From the NCBI GenBank assembly GCA_963575675.1, contig CAUYUA010000022.1, positions 5,009-69,008 on the forward strand: 64,000 bases of DNA, given 5' to 3'. This DNA comes from CAUYUA01 sp963575675. GTDB taxonomy: Bacteria > Pseudomonadota > Alphaproteobacteria > Azospirillales > Azospirillaceae. Both the position numbers and the translations under genes were made by a program. Every line of letters starts with the position of its first letter. Position 1 is the first letter of the stretch. Under the pieces are notes generated by a model, which was not told the origin of the DNA, ran no database searches, and worked only from the letters and a program-made list of their open reading frames with translations. Shown one piece after another: positions 38,164 through 46,771 of the stretch.

Positions 38164-38472
38164 TCAAAGGCCATGTTCTCGCAAACACTCCTTTTCATCA
38201 TGACCGGAACTTGAACACAAATCACGAATGCTCCGATCTCGATCTCGATGGTGATGCCGCTCGCGACGATCATCATAACGATCGTCGCGACGATCATATC
38301 CACCACGTTGCTGTTCTTGATCTGCAATACAACGTTCCATGCAATCTTTGTATTCATGTCCAGGACCGGAGCAGTAACGGTGACAGCGGGATTCCGCCTG
38401 CGCTACTCCGGAATATCCGGCAAGAAAAACGAACAAAAGTAGATTCAAGGTTCTCATAAAAGCGTTGCTCAT
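38164..38472 (-). CDS. Small secreted Cys- and Arg/Asp-rich protein
   Basis: 102 aa, not recognised. AAGGAG lies six bases before the ATG. The first 27 residues form a Sec signal peptide (LNLLLFVFLAGYSGVAQAES). The mature part has six Cys (CHRYCSGPGHEYKDCMERC, then SIRDLCSSSGHDEKECLREH) that could make disulfides, and a central charged stretch RRDDRYDDRRERHHHRDRD. It may bind metal through the His and Asp residues. It is last of the minus-strand group 38.2-42.9 kb but is separated from the next gene by 597 bases. Confidence 0.75.
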   Translation of the reverse strand: MSNAFMRTLNLLLFVFLAGYSGVAQAESRCHRYCSGPGHEYKDCMERCIADQEQQRGGYDRRDDRYDDRRERHHHRDRDRSIRDLCSSSGHDEKECLREHGL

Positions 38473-39069
38473 AGAGGACTCCTTTGAGTAAGCAACACGT
38501 CGCGTTGGCGTCCATTAAAATTAAACGGACTAAAAGCTGTATTGTCCATCGCTCTGGGCCATAAAGAGGAAGCTCTCTTGTTTGTGGCGCAATCTTCCTC
38601 TAAAATCGTTTTCATGTAAAGTTTACGACAGAAAACATCCCAGAATTCCAGAAAAAAATCTCTTGGCGAAACGACGCTCCCAATCCCAGCAACGCCTCAT
38701 TGAATCAACAAGGTTGGCGTTCGTCAAGTAAATTGTGTGAACGCAGCAACCGATAGAAAGAGACCATCGTTCGCGCCTGTAAAGAACACCCCAGGGACTG
38801 TTGCAAAACCAAAATCTTATCGGCAAAAGTCAACTCGTAGCGCGGATGCATTTTGTAGCGCGGATGCATTTCATAAAAACACATTATCATATAAAATGGC
38901 GCGTTGGTTTCTGTTTTTGCAACAAGCTCCACGCCGCCGGGGCGCAAAACGGAACCCGAAACAAAAGAAGCCCTCTGGAAAGCAATCAGTGAGCCATGAC
39001 TTCGTATAAATATGAGGAATATTAAATCTGTTCAAGAATCCAGGCTATGCAACTTGATCGAAAATCGCT
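38473..39069. other. Intergenic region, possibly decayed sequence
   Basis: 597 bases without a credible gene. It contains AT-rich remnants of the palindromic element (AAATTAAACGGACTAAAAG near 38518) and an 18-bp direct duplication (38837-38871). An 80-codon minus-strand open frame (38705-38947) spans the duplication but resembles nothing I know; it could be the remnant of a lost gene. Confidence 0.5.
38837..38871. repeat. 18-bp direct duplication
   Basis: GTAGCGCGGATGCATTTT is followed at once by GTAGCGCGGATGCATTT. It lies 199 bases from the carbonic anhydrase stop, in otherwise structureless sequence. Confidence 0.7.
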
Positions 39070-39723
39070 CTAGTCCCCAACATCGTCCGGCCCAATCGGA
39101 TCGAAACAATCCTTGTCTGGTTTATACAAAAACAAAGTCCCAGTCCCAAGATCGAAATACAAACCGCGCAATTTTAAACGTCCGACCGCAACGCCTTCTG
39201 CAATGCAAGGAAACGTCATCAAATTATTCAATGAAACCTTCACAACCTCTTTTTCACAAAAACTAGCTTGCTCGTCAACAGGGGCGTCCGGCAAAACCAT
39301 TAAAGTTTTTCGTCGAGCAGGCTCAGCCAACCGCATCCACCGACTAATAAAAGGATGGGTTTCATCGATATTAGGATCATTCGTCAACAAAGCTCGCACG
39401 CCACCACAATGCGCATGCCCCAGCACAATAATATATTCGACCTCCAGAGACGTCACCCCAAATTCCAACGCCGCACTGGTGCTATGATAGTGTGTGTCCG
39501 GTTCATAAGGAGGCGTAAGATTGGCGACATTTCGTACAATAAAAAGCTCTCCCGGAGCTGCGCGACTTAAAATCGCCGGGTCGACTCGGGAGTCACAACA
39601 ACCAATAACCATACACGGAGGTTTCTGCTTCAAAGACAAGCGTGCAAACAACTCAGGATCCGCCGCTTGCGAGTTTTTTTGAAAGGCCAAGAAACCGTTC
39701 ACAAACTTACGAAATGCGGACAT
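39070..39723 (-). CDS. Beta-carbonic anhydrase
   Basis: 217 aa cytoplasmic zinc enzyme that interconverts CO2 and bicarbonate. Zinc ligands are C43 (GCCDSRVDP), H103 and C106 (GHAHCGGV); D44 and R46 form the catalytic dyad. CarB, which consumes bicarbonate, is encoded elsewhere in the window. The last residues, YKPDKDCFDPIGPDD, carry an extra Cys that is not part of the site. Start at the ATG at 39723 gives the normal N-terminus; the ribosome-binding site is weak. Gap to the DUF4198 gene is 109 bases, so co-transcription is uncertain. Confidence 0.94.
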   Translation of the reverse strand: MSAFRKFVNGFLAFQKNSQAADPELFARLSLKQKPPCMVIGCCDSRVDPAILSRAAPGELFIVRNVANLTPPYEPDTHYHSTSAALEFGVTSLEVEYIIVLGHAHCGGVRALLTNDPNIDETHPFISRWMRLAEPARRKTLMVLPDAPVDEQASFCEKEVVKVSLNNLMTFPCIAEGVAVGRLKLRGLYFDLGTGTLFLYKPDKDCFDPIGPDDVGD

Positions 39724-39832
39724 CCACCTTATTTCCTATAAAAAAACACACATTAATCTCTTCTCGCTGACATAACCGACAAGGACTTTATTTTTAAGAA
39801 AGACCCAATATCGATCGGTTCAACATCTTTGA

Positions 39833-40639
39833 TTATTTAACTTCAAACTCTAAAACAGCGCGCATGATTTCATAGTCAAAAGGTTCTCCTTTCGCTAAAG
39901 ACTTGACCTCAGTTCGCACCAACCATACGCCGGAATGAGAAATGCGAATACGCGCTCTTGGATCACCATTCTCATCGGAAGAATAAGTCTGCGTGAAATA
40001 CGTAAAAGTAGAAGGCGTATCGGCGAAACCATCCCAAGTGGCCACCAAATCAGCCATTGTCGGCTGCCCTCGCAACAAAACACGAACCTCAACATCTTTT
40101 CCGACGACAATTTCGGCAAGATTCGTAACAGGAACAATCTCTAACGCATGTCCCAAAGGCGTCGCGAATTCAACGTCGTCTTGATGCGCATTTAACTTTA
40201 GCTTAACAAATTTTTCATAACGAGCGCTCCATTCTGAATCCGGCGCTGAAGAACGCCCACCGAGTTTCATTCCTTGCGAAGTTTTTGACCACACCACCCC
40301 TTTGCGGTGAGCCACCAACCACGCCGACATCGGCTCAGATAAAGTCAGAACGCCTTGCAATTGGATCGCCGCCTCATTTTCGACCAACGGCAAGGCGAAA
40401 GACTTCCCTTTCTGCCACAAAGCCGCCTCAACGAAGCGCTTTGGCTCCAACTCACTGGGCTGAATAAAAACATCGGTTGAAATGACCGAGAACGATAACG
40501 GACGCCCAACCTCCACCTCGAAATGCTCTGGCTTAATAAGCAATTCGGTCGCGCGCGCGTTAAACGTCATCAAACACGCACTTACTCCCCCCAGAATGCT
40601 GACTCCGAACCACCACAAGCGAAAGACCCGATCCTTCAT
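39833..40639 (-). CDS. DUF4198 periplasmic protein (probable Ni/Co-related)
   Basis: 268 aa from the ATG with GGGAG six bases upstream; a start ten codons further up is less likely. An N-terminal signal segment ends near TFNARATELL. The mature protein starts with a beta-sandwich-like pattern and includes HALEIVPVTNLAEIVVGKDV and VWLVRTEVKS, as in DUF4198 proteins, which often lie beside nickel or cobalt uptake genes. Here it follows cbiX, the cobalt chelatase, which supports that link. Direct metal binding is not proven: few His residues are present. Confidence 0.8.
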   Translation of the reverse strand: MKDRVFRLWWFGVSILGGVSACLMTFNARATELLIKPEHFEVEVGRPLSFSVISTDVFIQPSELEPKRFVEAALWQKGKSFALPLVENEAAIQLQGVLTLSEPMSAWLVAHRKGVVWSKTSQGMKLGGRSSAPDSEWSARYEKFVKLKLNAHQDDVEFATPLGHALEIVPVTNLAEIVVGKDVEVRVLLRGQPTMADLVATWDGFADTPSTFTYFTQTYSSDENGDPRARIRISHSGVWLVRTEVKSLAKGEPFDYEIMRAVLEFEVK

Positions 40640-40838
40640 CTTTTTCTCCCGCTCCGCCAGCTTCGCCACAACCCAACATTTTGCACGCCCGCCGTCTCCA
40701 TAGATAACCTCCGCAAAAAGCTTCGGAAGACGAGGCGCCCAAACAAAACGCTAGAACACAAAAATCTGCGTCATCGTGCAAAAATCGAACACCGCTTCGA
40801 CACTAAGAGCAATCAGCATTTCCCAACATCAACAAAAA

Positions 40839-41933
40839 TCACTCCTTTTTGCCCTCTTCGAACAAACGCTCCAAACTACACGGCCCTAAAGGATGATCCG
40901 CGTGAGGATAGGGATGATGACTATCGAAATGATGGTGAGAATGGCCATGGCCATGATCATGATCATGATCATGATCATGATCGTGATCGTGATGACAGGA
41001 TTCTCTTTGCTTTAAATTTATATCTTTCTTTACGCCAACGCCCTCAACATGATGATGATGGCTTTGCTGAGGAAGACCAACTTCTGCCTCGAACCCAAGA
41101 ACTTGCGATCGATACTTGCACATCTGGCAATTCATCGCCACCTGACCATGCACAATATCGGAAATCCGTTCAATAAACGCCTCGAACACCAGAGGATGAT
41201 CATTTAAATACAAAGCCTTGACGAACTCGACTTCCGGATGACGAGCAGCCACCATATCGGTGTGATCATAAATCCTCTGGACTAAAACCCCTGTAAACAA
41301 AAAATAAGGGAAAACGACAATACGCCGAAACCCTAACCGCACAGCGTGCTCCAACGCAGGCGCCACCAAAGGAAAAGTCACCCCGGAATAGGCAGTTTCT
41401 CCCCACCCCAACCCGAGCCCTTCCCAAACCATCCGCGTAACTTTGGCCACGTTAGAATTGGCGTCTGGATCGGATGACCCTCGCCCAACCAACATTAATA
41501 AAGTGTCAGCCCGTGAGATGTGCTCTCCCGCCTGAAGCAGCGCCTGTTCTACACGATCCCCCGCAGCACGCATCATCTTCAAATCAATACCCAACTCGCG
41601 TCCATAAGAGATTTCCATCTCCGGATGTTGAGCTTGATAGGCATTCAAAACAGAAGGAATATCATTTTTTGCATGCCCAGCGGCAAACAACATACCTGGA
41701 ATCGCCAAAACACGAGAGACGCCTTTTTGGCGCAACTTATCCAACCCTTCACGCAAAATCGGTCGCGCGAACTCAAGATACCCCCACTCAACCGCGTCAT
41801 AAGGCAACCGCGCACGGATGACTTGAGCCATAGCGTCAAATTCATCAATTGCTCGCGCATCTCGGCTGCCGTGGCCACAAATCATCACGCCAATATTCTG
41901 ACTCACAGCCCGACAACTCCACTCACGATGCAT
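40839..41933 (-). CDS. cbiX: Sirohydrochlorin cobaltochelatase CbiX (long, His-rich form)
   Basis: 364 aa. It inserts cobalt into sirohydrochlorin for anaerobic cobalamin synthesis. Two CbiX half-domains are fused: the first has H21 (ICGHGSRDARAIDEF) and H87 (LFAAGHAKNDIP), the metal-chelating pair; the second has LLMLVGRGSSDPDANSN and looks degenerate in its His. The C-terminal part has a C-x2-C (NCQMCKY) that may hold an Fe-S cluster and a His/Asp-rich tail (HDHDHDHDHGHGHSHHH) for storing cobalt. No other cobalamin gene is near. Neighbours are DUF4198 (downstream) and a Cys-rich lipoprotein (upstream, 52-base gap). No cobalamin riboswitch was seen upstream. Confidence 0.9.
   Translation of the reverse strand: MHREWSCRAVSQNIGVMICGHGSRDARAIDEFDAMAQVIRARLPYDAVEWGYLEFARPILREGLDKLRQKGVSRVLAIPGMLFAAGHAKNDIPSVLNAYQAQHPEMEISYGRELGIDLKMMRAAGDRVEQALLQAGEHISRADTLLMLVGRGSSDPDANSNVAKVTRMVWEGLGLGWGETAYSGVTFPLVAPALEHAVRLGFRRIVVFPYFLFTGVLVQRIYDHTDMVAARHPEVEFVKALYLNDHPLVFEAFIERISDIVHGQVAMNCQMCKYRSQVLGFEAEVGLPQQSHHHHVEGVGVKKDINLKQRESCHHDHDHDHDHDHDHGHGHSHHHFDSHHPYPHADHPLGPCSLERLFEEGKKE
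40953..40994. repeat. Hexanucleotide array inside cbiX
   Basis: Five perfect ATGATC units followed by two GTGATC/GTGATG variants. The array encodes alternating His and Asp on the minus strand. As the unit is six bases, gain or loss changes the number of His-Asp pairs without a frameshift. Confidence 0.9.
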
Positions 41934-41985
41934 TCAGGCACAAAAGCACCCATCCACCACAAACAACAAATAAACAACATCCAAA

Positions 41986-42282
41986 CTAATGTTTTTCTTT
42001 TTGCTTATTGTGCGATGAGTTTCCTTGCCCTTCATCTGCACATCTCTTTAGACAGGACTCAATCTGCCTATCACATCCTGCTTTAGCGCCCAAAACAGGA
42101 CTGCTCACACGATCCCCCCGCCCCGCAGCACCTGACTCGCTACAAACGCTATGATCTCTCTCACAAAGCCGACGACACCCTGCAACAGAAGAATCACCAT
42201 CCCCTGAGTGCTTTACACAAGCCGAGACCATAAAACAGAAGCCAACAAGAAACACCGCCGAACAAAAAGATTTGACACCCAT
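41986..42282 (-). CDS. Small Cys-rich lipoprotein
   Basis: 98 aa, not recognised. The ATG at 42282 has GGAG six bases upstream; an ATG at 42306, one base past the dedA-type stop, would add eight residues and allow coupling. The signal peptide ends in the lipobox VSAC. The mature part has seven further Cys in a pattern CRRLCERDHSVC and CDRQIESCLKRC, reminiscent of paired C-x3-C helices. It lies between the DedA-family gene and cbiX on the same strand. A role in metal or redox handling is a guess based only on Cys content and neighbours. Confidence 0.65.
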   Translation of the reverse strand: MGVKSFCSAVFLVGFCFMVSACVKHSGDGDSSVAGCRRLCERDHSVCSESGAAGRGDRVSSPVLGAKAGCDRQIESCLKRCADEGQGNSSHNKQKEKH

Positions 42283-42307
42283 CACACGCTCCATAACATT
42301 ATTCATA

Positions 42308-42877
42308 TTAGTTTTTTTCACGCGAACGCGTGTACAACCATAACACCAAACACAAAGCAACAGCCAACAATAACAACCCAATATCTTGAAGAGCTTCTCC
42401 CAAAGCGCTTTGAAAAGCGACTCCGGCCAAATACCCGCCTCCTGCGAAAGCTGCGGCCCAAATCCCAGCAGCTATAAAATTTAAGATCGCAAAACGACGC
42501 CAAGAAATAGAACTCATTCCAATAGCAAAAGGACTTACATTGCGAATACCATAGGCGAAGCGAAAAGTCAAAATAAACTTCACTGAATGCTTCTCAAGAA
42601 TGGAAAGCGCCTTTTGAATTCCTGGTTTAAACTTTGGAAATTTAACCAGAAGCTTTGCTCCCCATGTGCGGCCAATAAAAAAATAGATCTGATCGCCACA
42701 AAAACCACCTAACCACGCAACGGAAGTCAGAACCCAAATATCGATAATCCCCTGACGGGCGGCAACTCCTGAAAAAATAACGAAAGTCTCTCCTTCTAAA
42801 AACGTCCAAGCGAAAACCACGCCGTAGTACAAATTACCGTACTCTTTAATGGTATTTAAAATCGTATCTACATCCAT
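42308..42877 (-). CDS. DedA-family (SNARE-associated/VTT) membrane protein
   Basis: 189 aa inner-membrane protein with about five hydrophobic segments. It has the family's amphipathic helix region ETFVIFSGVAARQG, GGFCGDQIYFFIGRTWG and FTFRFAYGIRNVSPFAIGMS-like segments (actual text TFRFAYGIRNVSPFAIG). DedA proteins work in lipid carrier recycling and membrane homeostasis; several confer cation or pH tolerance. ATG at 42877 is preferred over an adjacent GTG. It is the first gene of the minus-strand group that includes the lipoprotein and cbiX. Confidence 0.9.
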   Translation of the reverse strand: MDVDTILNTIKEYGNLYYGVVFAWTFLEGETFVIFSGVAARQGIIDIWVLTSVAWLGGFCGDQIYFFIGRTWGAKLLVKFPKFKPGIQKALSILEKHSVKFILTFRFAYGIRNVSPFAIGMSSISWRRFAILNFIAAGIWAAAFAGGGYLAGVAFQSALGEALQDIGLLLLAVALCLVLWLYTRSREKN

Positions 42878-43110
42878 CACAAACCGCTCTCTTGAAAGTT
42901 TCCGTTTACACAGAAGAAACGAAAAAGCCCTTCGACCTACATTTACCTTTTTCCGTACCTCCAGGCAAACGAAAGGCCAAACAGCATATCCAACTTAAGA
43001 CGAAACCAATAGAACGCCCACTCGATAGACAAAAAGATAAATTAAAAATAAAACCTTGACCAACGTCTGTGAATTCAGACCGTTATTGGTTAATTTTTCT
43101 GACTGCCATA

Positions 43111-43142
43111 AAAAAAGGCGCCGTTTTAAAGCGCCCTTTTTT
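43111..43142 (-). terminator. Terminator of the alpha ribosomal operon
   Basis: Read on the minus strand: TTTTTTCCCGCG-type stem, in plus-strand terms AAAAAAGGCGC-loop-GCGCCCTTTTTT, with a one-base bulge. On the minus strand it ends in a T-run, 10 bases past the rplQ stop. The 42878-43110 stretch beyond it holds no gene; it must contain the DedA promoter. Confidence 0.85.
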
Positions 43143-43151
43143 ATAAGATTA

Positions 43152-43574
43152 TCAATTTACTTCGTCTTGCTGCCCATCGTTTTGAATCGGGCCGCTGTCT
43201 TGTCCCTTAGCGTCCGGATCCCGATCCACCAGCTCAATCATAGCCATTGGAGCCGCATCGCCATAACGAAATCCAGCTTTAAGCACTCGTGTATAACCGC
43301 CTTCACGCTTTTGGTAGCGCTCAGCCAAAGTCGAAAACAACTTACGGACGATAACTTCATCCCGAAGAATCGACAAAGCACGACGACGATTATGAAGACC
43401 GCCCTTTTTCCCGAGAGTAATCAATTTATCGGCAATTGGACGTAAAGATTTTGCTTTAGGCAAAGTCGTCTTAATCTGCTCATGCTTCAACAAGGAAACC
43501 GCCATGTTTGCAAACATAGCCTTACGATGGCTACTGGTTTTACCAAGCTTTCTTCCACAGACGCCATGACGCAT
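43152..43574 (-). CDS. rplQ: 50S ribosomal protein L17
   Basis: 140 aa. The N-terminus MRHGVCGRKLGKTSSHRKAM is the L17 signature, and ERYQKREGGYTRVLKAGFRYGDAAPM-type residues close the core (key part GGYTRVLKAGFRYGD). The last 22 residues form an acidic Gly/Gln/Asp tail, common in alphaproteobacteria. Last gene of the alpha operon, 185 bases after rpoA, a longer gap than usual; no gene or clear signal lies in it. Confidence 0.97.
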   Translation of the reverse strand: MRHGVCGRKLGKTSSHRKAMFANMAVSLLKHEQIKTTLPKAKSLRPIADKLITLGKKGGLHNRRRALSILRDEVIVRKLFSTLAERYQKREGGYTRVLKAGFRYGDAAPMAMIELVDRDPDAKGQDSGPIQNDGQQDEVN

Positions 43575-43759
43575 AGACTGTATCCCTTTCTATGACGGCC
43601 TCGCCTCGCGACGCGAAGCGGATTACACATCTTACCGCCTGCCGAACAGCGTTTGACAGCACGAGAAGTGGGAGCCAGGACAGCTCCAAATAATTTCCGC
43701 ACAACAAGCGGCAAGAGACCTACGCTCAACGCAAGACCACGCCACACGGAAACGTCACA

Positions 43760-44776
43760 TCAATACGGCTCTTCCAAACGTTTGGCCAGCTCTTCGATAT
43801 TTTCTGGAGGCCAATTGGGAATCTCCATCCCCAGATGCAATCCCATTTGAGACAGAACTTCTTTGATTTCATTCAAAGACTTCCGCCCAAAATTCGGCGT
43901 GCGCAACATTTCGGCTTCAGTCTTCTGAACCAAATCACCGATATAGACAATGTTGTCATTTTTAAGGCAGTTCGCAGAACGAACCGACAACTCAAGCTCA
44001 TCAACTTTACGCAAGAGATTTTTATTGAAGGGAGGCTCTTCACCACGCTCTTCATGCACAGCGTGAGTAGGTTCTTCGAAGTTGATGAATAACCGGAGTT
44101 GATCTTGCAGAATCCGAGCAGCCAAAGCTACGGCGTCTTCCGGAGGAACAGCGCCATTTGTTTCAACAATCATGGAGAGCTTATCGTAATCGGTGACCTG
44201 CCCAACGCGACTGTTATCAACTTTGTATGAGACTTTCCGAACGGGACTAAACAGAGCATCAATTGGGATCAACCCAATCGGCGCATCTTCCGGACGATTC
44301 TGGCTTGCGGGGACATACCCTTTGCCATTTTCGACCGTCAACTCCATATTGAGACGCGCCCCGGTATCGAGAGTGCAAATAACGATATCAGGATCCATCA
44401 CGGCAATGTCGGAACCGGTTTCAATCATTCCAGCCGTGACTTCTCCAGGACCGTCAGCACGCAGCCTCATATGCCTCGGGCCATCGCCATACATGCGAAG
44501 CCCCATGGCCTTAATATTCAGCACAATATCGGTCACATCTTCCCGAACGCCGGGAATTGACGAGAACTCGTGCAACACGCCGTCGATCTGAATGGAAGTG
44601 ACCGCCGCCCCCTGTAACGAAGACAACAGCACACGCCGAAGGGCGTTGCCCAAAGTTAACCCGAAACCGCGCTCCAACGGCTCGGCGACGATCGTAGCGG
44701 ACCGCCCCGGATCATCGCCCGGGTGGATGTCAAGCTTATTCGGCTTGATCAGTTCCTGCCAGTTTTTTTGTATCAC
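43760..44776 (-). CDS. rpoA: RNA polymerase alpha subunit
   Basis: 338 aa from a GTG start preceded by AGAGG eight bases upstream; this gives VIQKNWQELIKPNKLDI, matching the alphaproteobacterial N-terminus. The frame is open 42 codons further but that part is not conserved. The N-terminal domain (about 1-235) assembles the enzyme (ERGFGLTLGNALRRVLLSSL). The C-terminal domain (about 255-325) contains ELSVRSANCLKNDNIVYIGD, which contacts UP elements and activators. Confidence 0.97.
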   Translation of the reverse strand: MIQKNWQELIKPNKLDIHPGDDPGRSATIVAEPLERGFGLTLGNALRRVLLSSLQGAAVTSIQIDGVLHEFSSIPGVREDVTDIVLNIKAMGLRMYGDGPRHMRLRADGPGEVTAGMIETGSDIAVMDPDIVICTLDTGARLNMELTVENGKGYVPASQNRPEDAPIGLIPIDALFSPVRKVSYKVDNSRVGQVTDYDKLSMIVETNGAVPPEDAVALAARILQDQLRLFINFEEPTHAVHEERGEEPPFNKNLLRKVDELELSVRSANCLKNDNIVYIGDLVQKTEAEMLRTPNFGRKSLNEIKEVLSQMGLHLGMEIPNWPPENIEELAKRLEEPY

Positions 44777-44902
44777 GGGAGCGACCTCTTGCCAACCTGA
44801 TGATGCGATCGAGTATGACCGCCTTCCCCACCCCTGCTCGCTTGATTGGCCCCAAAAGAAACCAACCACGCGAACCAGCAAGGAAGTTGTATTCGGAAGC
44901 AC

Positions 44903-45301
44903 TCACACTCTGCGCTTCTTGGGGGGACGGACGCCGTTGTGGGGAATCGGCGTCACATCACGAATAGATGAGATGGAAAAACCGATAGATTGAAGCGCCC
45001 GCAACGCAGATTCACGACCGGAACCTGGCCCTTTGACCTCGACTTCCAAGGTCTTCATGCCATGTTCCATCGCCTTACGCCCTGCGTCTTCAGCTGCAAT
45101 CTGCGCGGCGTAAGGAGTGGATTTCCTCGATCCTTTAAATCCTTGGCTACCTGACGACGACCAAGCAATTGTGTTCCCTTGGGCGTCAGTGATCGTGATC
45201 ATTGTATTATTAAACGACGCATTTACATGCGCGACGCCGGCGGTAATATTCTTACGCTCGCGTCGCCGCAGGCGCTGCGCAGCTGCACTCGGCTTAGCCA
45301 T
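44903..45301 (-). CDS. rpsK: 30S ribosomal protein S11
   Basis: 132 aa. Conserved core NASFNNTMITITDAQGNTIA and the C-terminal DVTPIPHNGVRPPKKRRV are diagnostic. S11 lies at the platform near the Shine-Dalgarno cleft. Follows rpsM by 22 bases. Confidence 0.98.
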   Translation of the reverse strand: MAKPSAAAQRLRRRERKNITAGVAHVNASFNNTMITITDAQGNTIAWSSSGSQGFKGSRKSTPYAAQIAAEDAGRKAMEHGMKTLEVEVKGPGSGRESALRALQSIGFSISSIRDVTPIPHNGVRPPKKRRV

Positions 45302-45323
45302 CGATCAACCCTTATCCTTGTGC

Positions 45324-45692
45324 TTACTTCTTCTTACCGGCAATCGGCTTAGCCGGCCCTTTACGGGTCCGAGCGTTTGTATGCGTCCGTTGCCCATGAA
45401 CTGGCAACCCTTTACGATGACGCAAACCGCGATAGCAACCCAAATCCATTAGTCGCTTGATATTCATCGCGACTTCACGGCGAAGGTCACCCTCAACTCG
45501 ATAATCACTATCGATGAGCTCGCGAATACGCAATATCTCATCATCGGTTAGTTGATTGACCCGTCTCTCGGATGGAATACCGACCCGAGAGCAGATATCT
45601 TTCGCCTTTCGCGGGCCGATGCCGTGAATATAGGTCAAACCGATTTCAACCCGCTTTTGCGCGGGAATGTTGACGCCAGCAATACGCGCCAC
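45324..45692 (-). CDS. rpsM: 30S ribosomal protein S13
   Basis: 122 aa, the standard size, from a GTG start with AGGAG seven bases upstream; VARIAGVNIPAQKRVEIGLT matches the family. An upstream ATG would add eight residues and is less likely. The C-terminal GLRHRKGLPVHGQRTHTNAR and TRKGP reach the P-site tRNA and subunit bridges. First gene of the alpha operon, behind its own promoter at 45887-45914. Confidence 0.97.
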   Translation of the reverse strand: MARIAGVNIPAQKRVEIGLTYIHGIGPRKAKDICSRVGIPSERRVNQLTDDEILRIRELIDSDYRVEGDLRREVAMNIKRLMDLGCYRGLRHRKGLPVHGQRTHTNARTRKGPAKPIAGKKK

Positions 45693-46114
45693 GCCTCGTC
45701 TCCTCGCTTCTGTCAAGGCCCTTAAGGCCGGACTATTCCCAACACACCGAATACAAGCCCTTGAATTCTGACCAGCCCCTGCAATGTAACCAGAACCCCT
45801 GATTCACCGCCTTACGACTCGCTGCTTTTCAAACACTTGCTCTACTTTCTCTCGACCCCAGTTTATGCGCGAACAAAGAGGGCGGGAGTATAGGCTGGTC
45901 CCCGCCTCTGTCAACCGAACTCGCGACATTGTTACTCTAAGAACCGAAGTTAGATGCAAAAAAAAGCCTACCCCTGACTTTCATCACGAACATTGACGGG
46001 ATACAAGAATCTGTTCCTTCTTCGTTCTCGTCAAACAGATACTCATGAGCACGTCAGGCCCTTGTTAACTCACTCCAGAGAACCTAAGCCTACCGACTCG
46101 CAAACACAACCGGG
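45693..46114. other. Leader of the alpha operon and adk-rpsM spacer
   Basis: 422 bases without a gene. The part 45693-45880 would be a 5' untranslated leader of about 190 bases for rpsM; the promoter lies at 45887-45914. The rest (45915-46114) separates it from adk. No clear terminator for adk was seen. Confidence 0.6.
45887..45914 (-). promoter_or_regulatory. Sigma70-type promoter of the rpsM-rplQ operon
   Basis: On the minus strand TTGACA (45914-45909), a 16-base spacer and TATACT (45892-45887). Both hexamers are near consensus. The start of transcription would be near 45880. Confidence 0.85.
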
Positions 46115-46771
46115 TTACCGAGCGGCCTTCAATGCTTCCTGAATTTGACGTGTAACCTCATCAATTTCAGCCATTCCATCAACAGACCTTAAAACACCAC
46201 GATCTCGATAGTAAGGCAGAATCGGAGCAGTCTGCGCATGGTATTGCATTAAGCGAGTGCGAACGGTCTCCGCATTGTCATCGGCGCGGCGCTTAAAATC
46301 ACCAGAGCCACACTGATCACAAACACCATCAACCTTTGGCCGACGATACTTGTCATGGTACCCTGCGTTACACTTGGAACAAGTATAACGTCCAGTGATA
46401 CGCTCAATAAGCACGCCGTCATCGACTTTCATCTCGATAACAAGGCCGAGCTTCAACCCTTTGTCAAGAAGCATTTTGTCAAGGGCTTCGGCCTGAGGAA
46501 CCGTGCGAGGAAAACCATCCAGAAGAAAACCATTGCAGCAATCCGGACGTTCAATACGATCGGAGATCAACTTGACCACCAACTCATCCGGAACCAGCTT
46601 GCCAGCCTCCATGATCGCCTTGGCTTGAAGCCCCAAAGCGCTTCCCTCGACAACAGCGGCGCGCAACATATCGCCGGTAGAAAGCTGAACCACACCCGTT
46701 TGCGCTTCTATTAACTGCGCTTGAGTGCCTTTACCCGCGCCTGGCGGCCCTAATAAGATCAGATTCATCAT
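46115..46771 (-). CDS. adk: Adenylate kinase
   Basis: 218 aa. It interconverts AMP, ADP and ATP. Walker A GPPGAGKGTQ is at residues 8-17; LLDGFPRT is the conserved AMP-side motif. The lid has four Cys (CSKC near 130 and CDQC near 150), so it binds zinc, the zinc-type lid. The two first codons are both ATG, overlapping the secY stop (ATGATG / TGA), so the two genes are coupled. Confidence 0.97.
   Translation of the reverse strand: MMNLILLGPPGAGKGTQAQLIEAQTGVVQLSTGDMLRAAVVEGSALGLQAKAIMEAGKLVPDELVVKLISDRIERPDCCNGFLLDGFPRTVPQAEALDKMLLDKGLKLGLVIEMKVDDGVLIERITGRYTCSKCNAGYHDKYRRPKVDGVCDQCGSGDFKRRADDNAETVRTRLMQYHAQTAPILPYYRDRGVLRSVDGMAEIDEVTRQIQEALKAAR

Noticed and set aside
38705..38947. Possible transposase remnant
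   Set aside because: No DDE or other transposase motif and no terminal inverted repeats; the only structure is an 18-bp duplication.
40523..41176. Plus-strand open frame with Asp-His repeats opposite cbiX and the DUF4198 gene
   Set aside because: The ATGATC array reads as His-Asp on both strands; the CbiX frame has clear family motifs and the plus frame has none.
40326..41522. Plus-strand reading of the amgK-like kinase as an antibiotic-resistance gene elsewhere in the window (true position 20326-21450)
   Set aside because: The phosphotransferase at 20326-21450 sits with murU and tsaE, which supports cell-wall recycling and not aminoglycoside resistance; nothing of the kind lies at 40326-41522.
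41934..42307. Cobalamin riboswitch upstream of cbiX
   Set aside because: Looked for the conserved B12-box core; none seen, and the space is filled by the lipoprotein gene.
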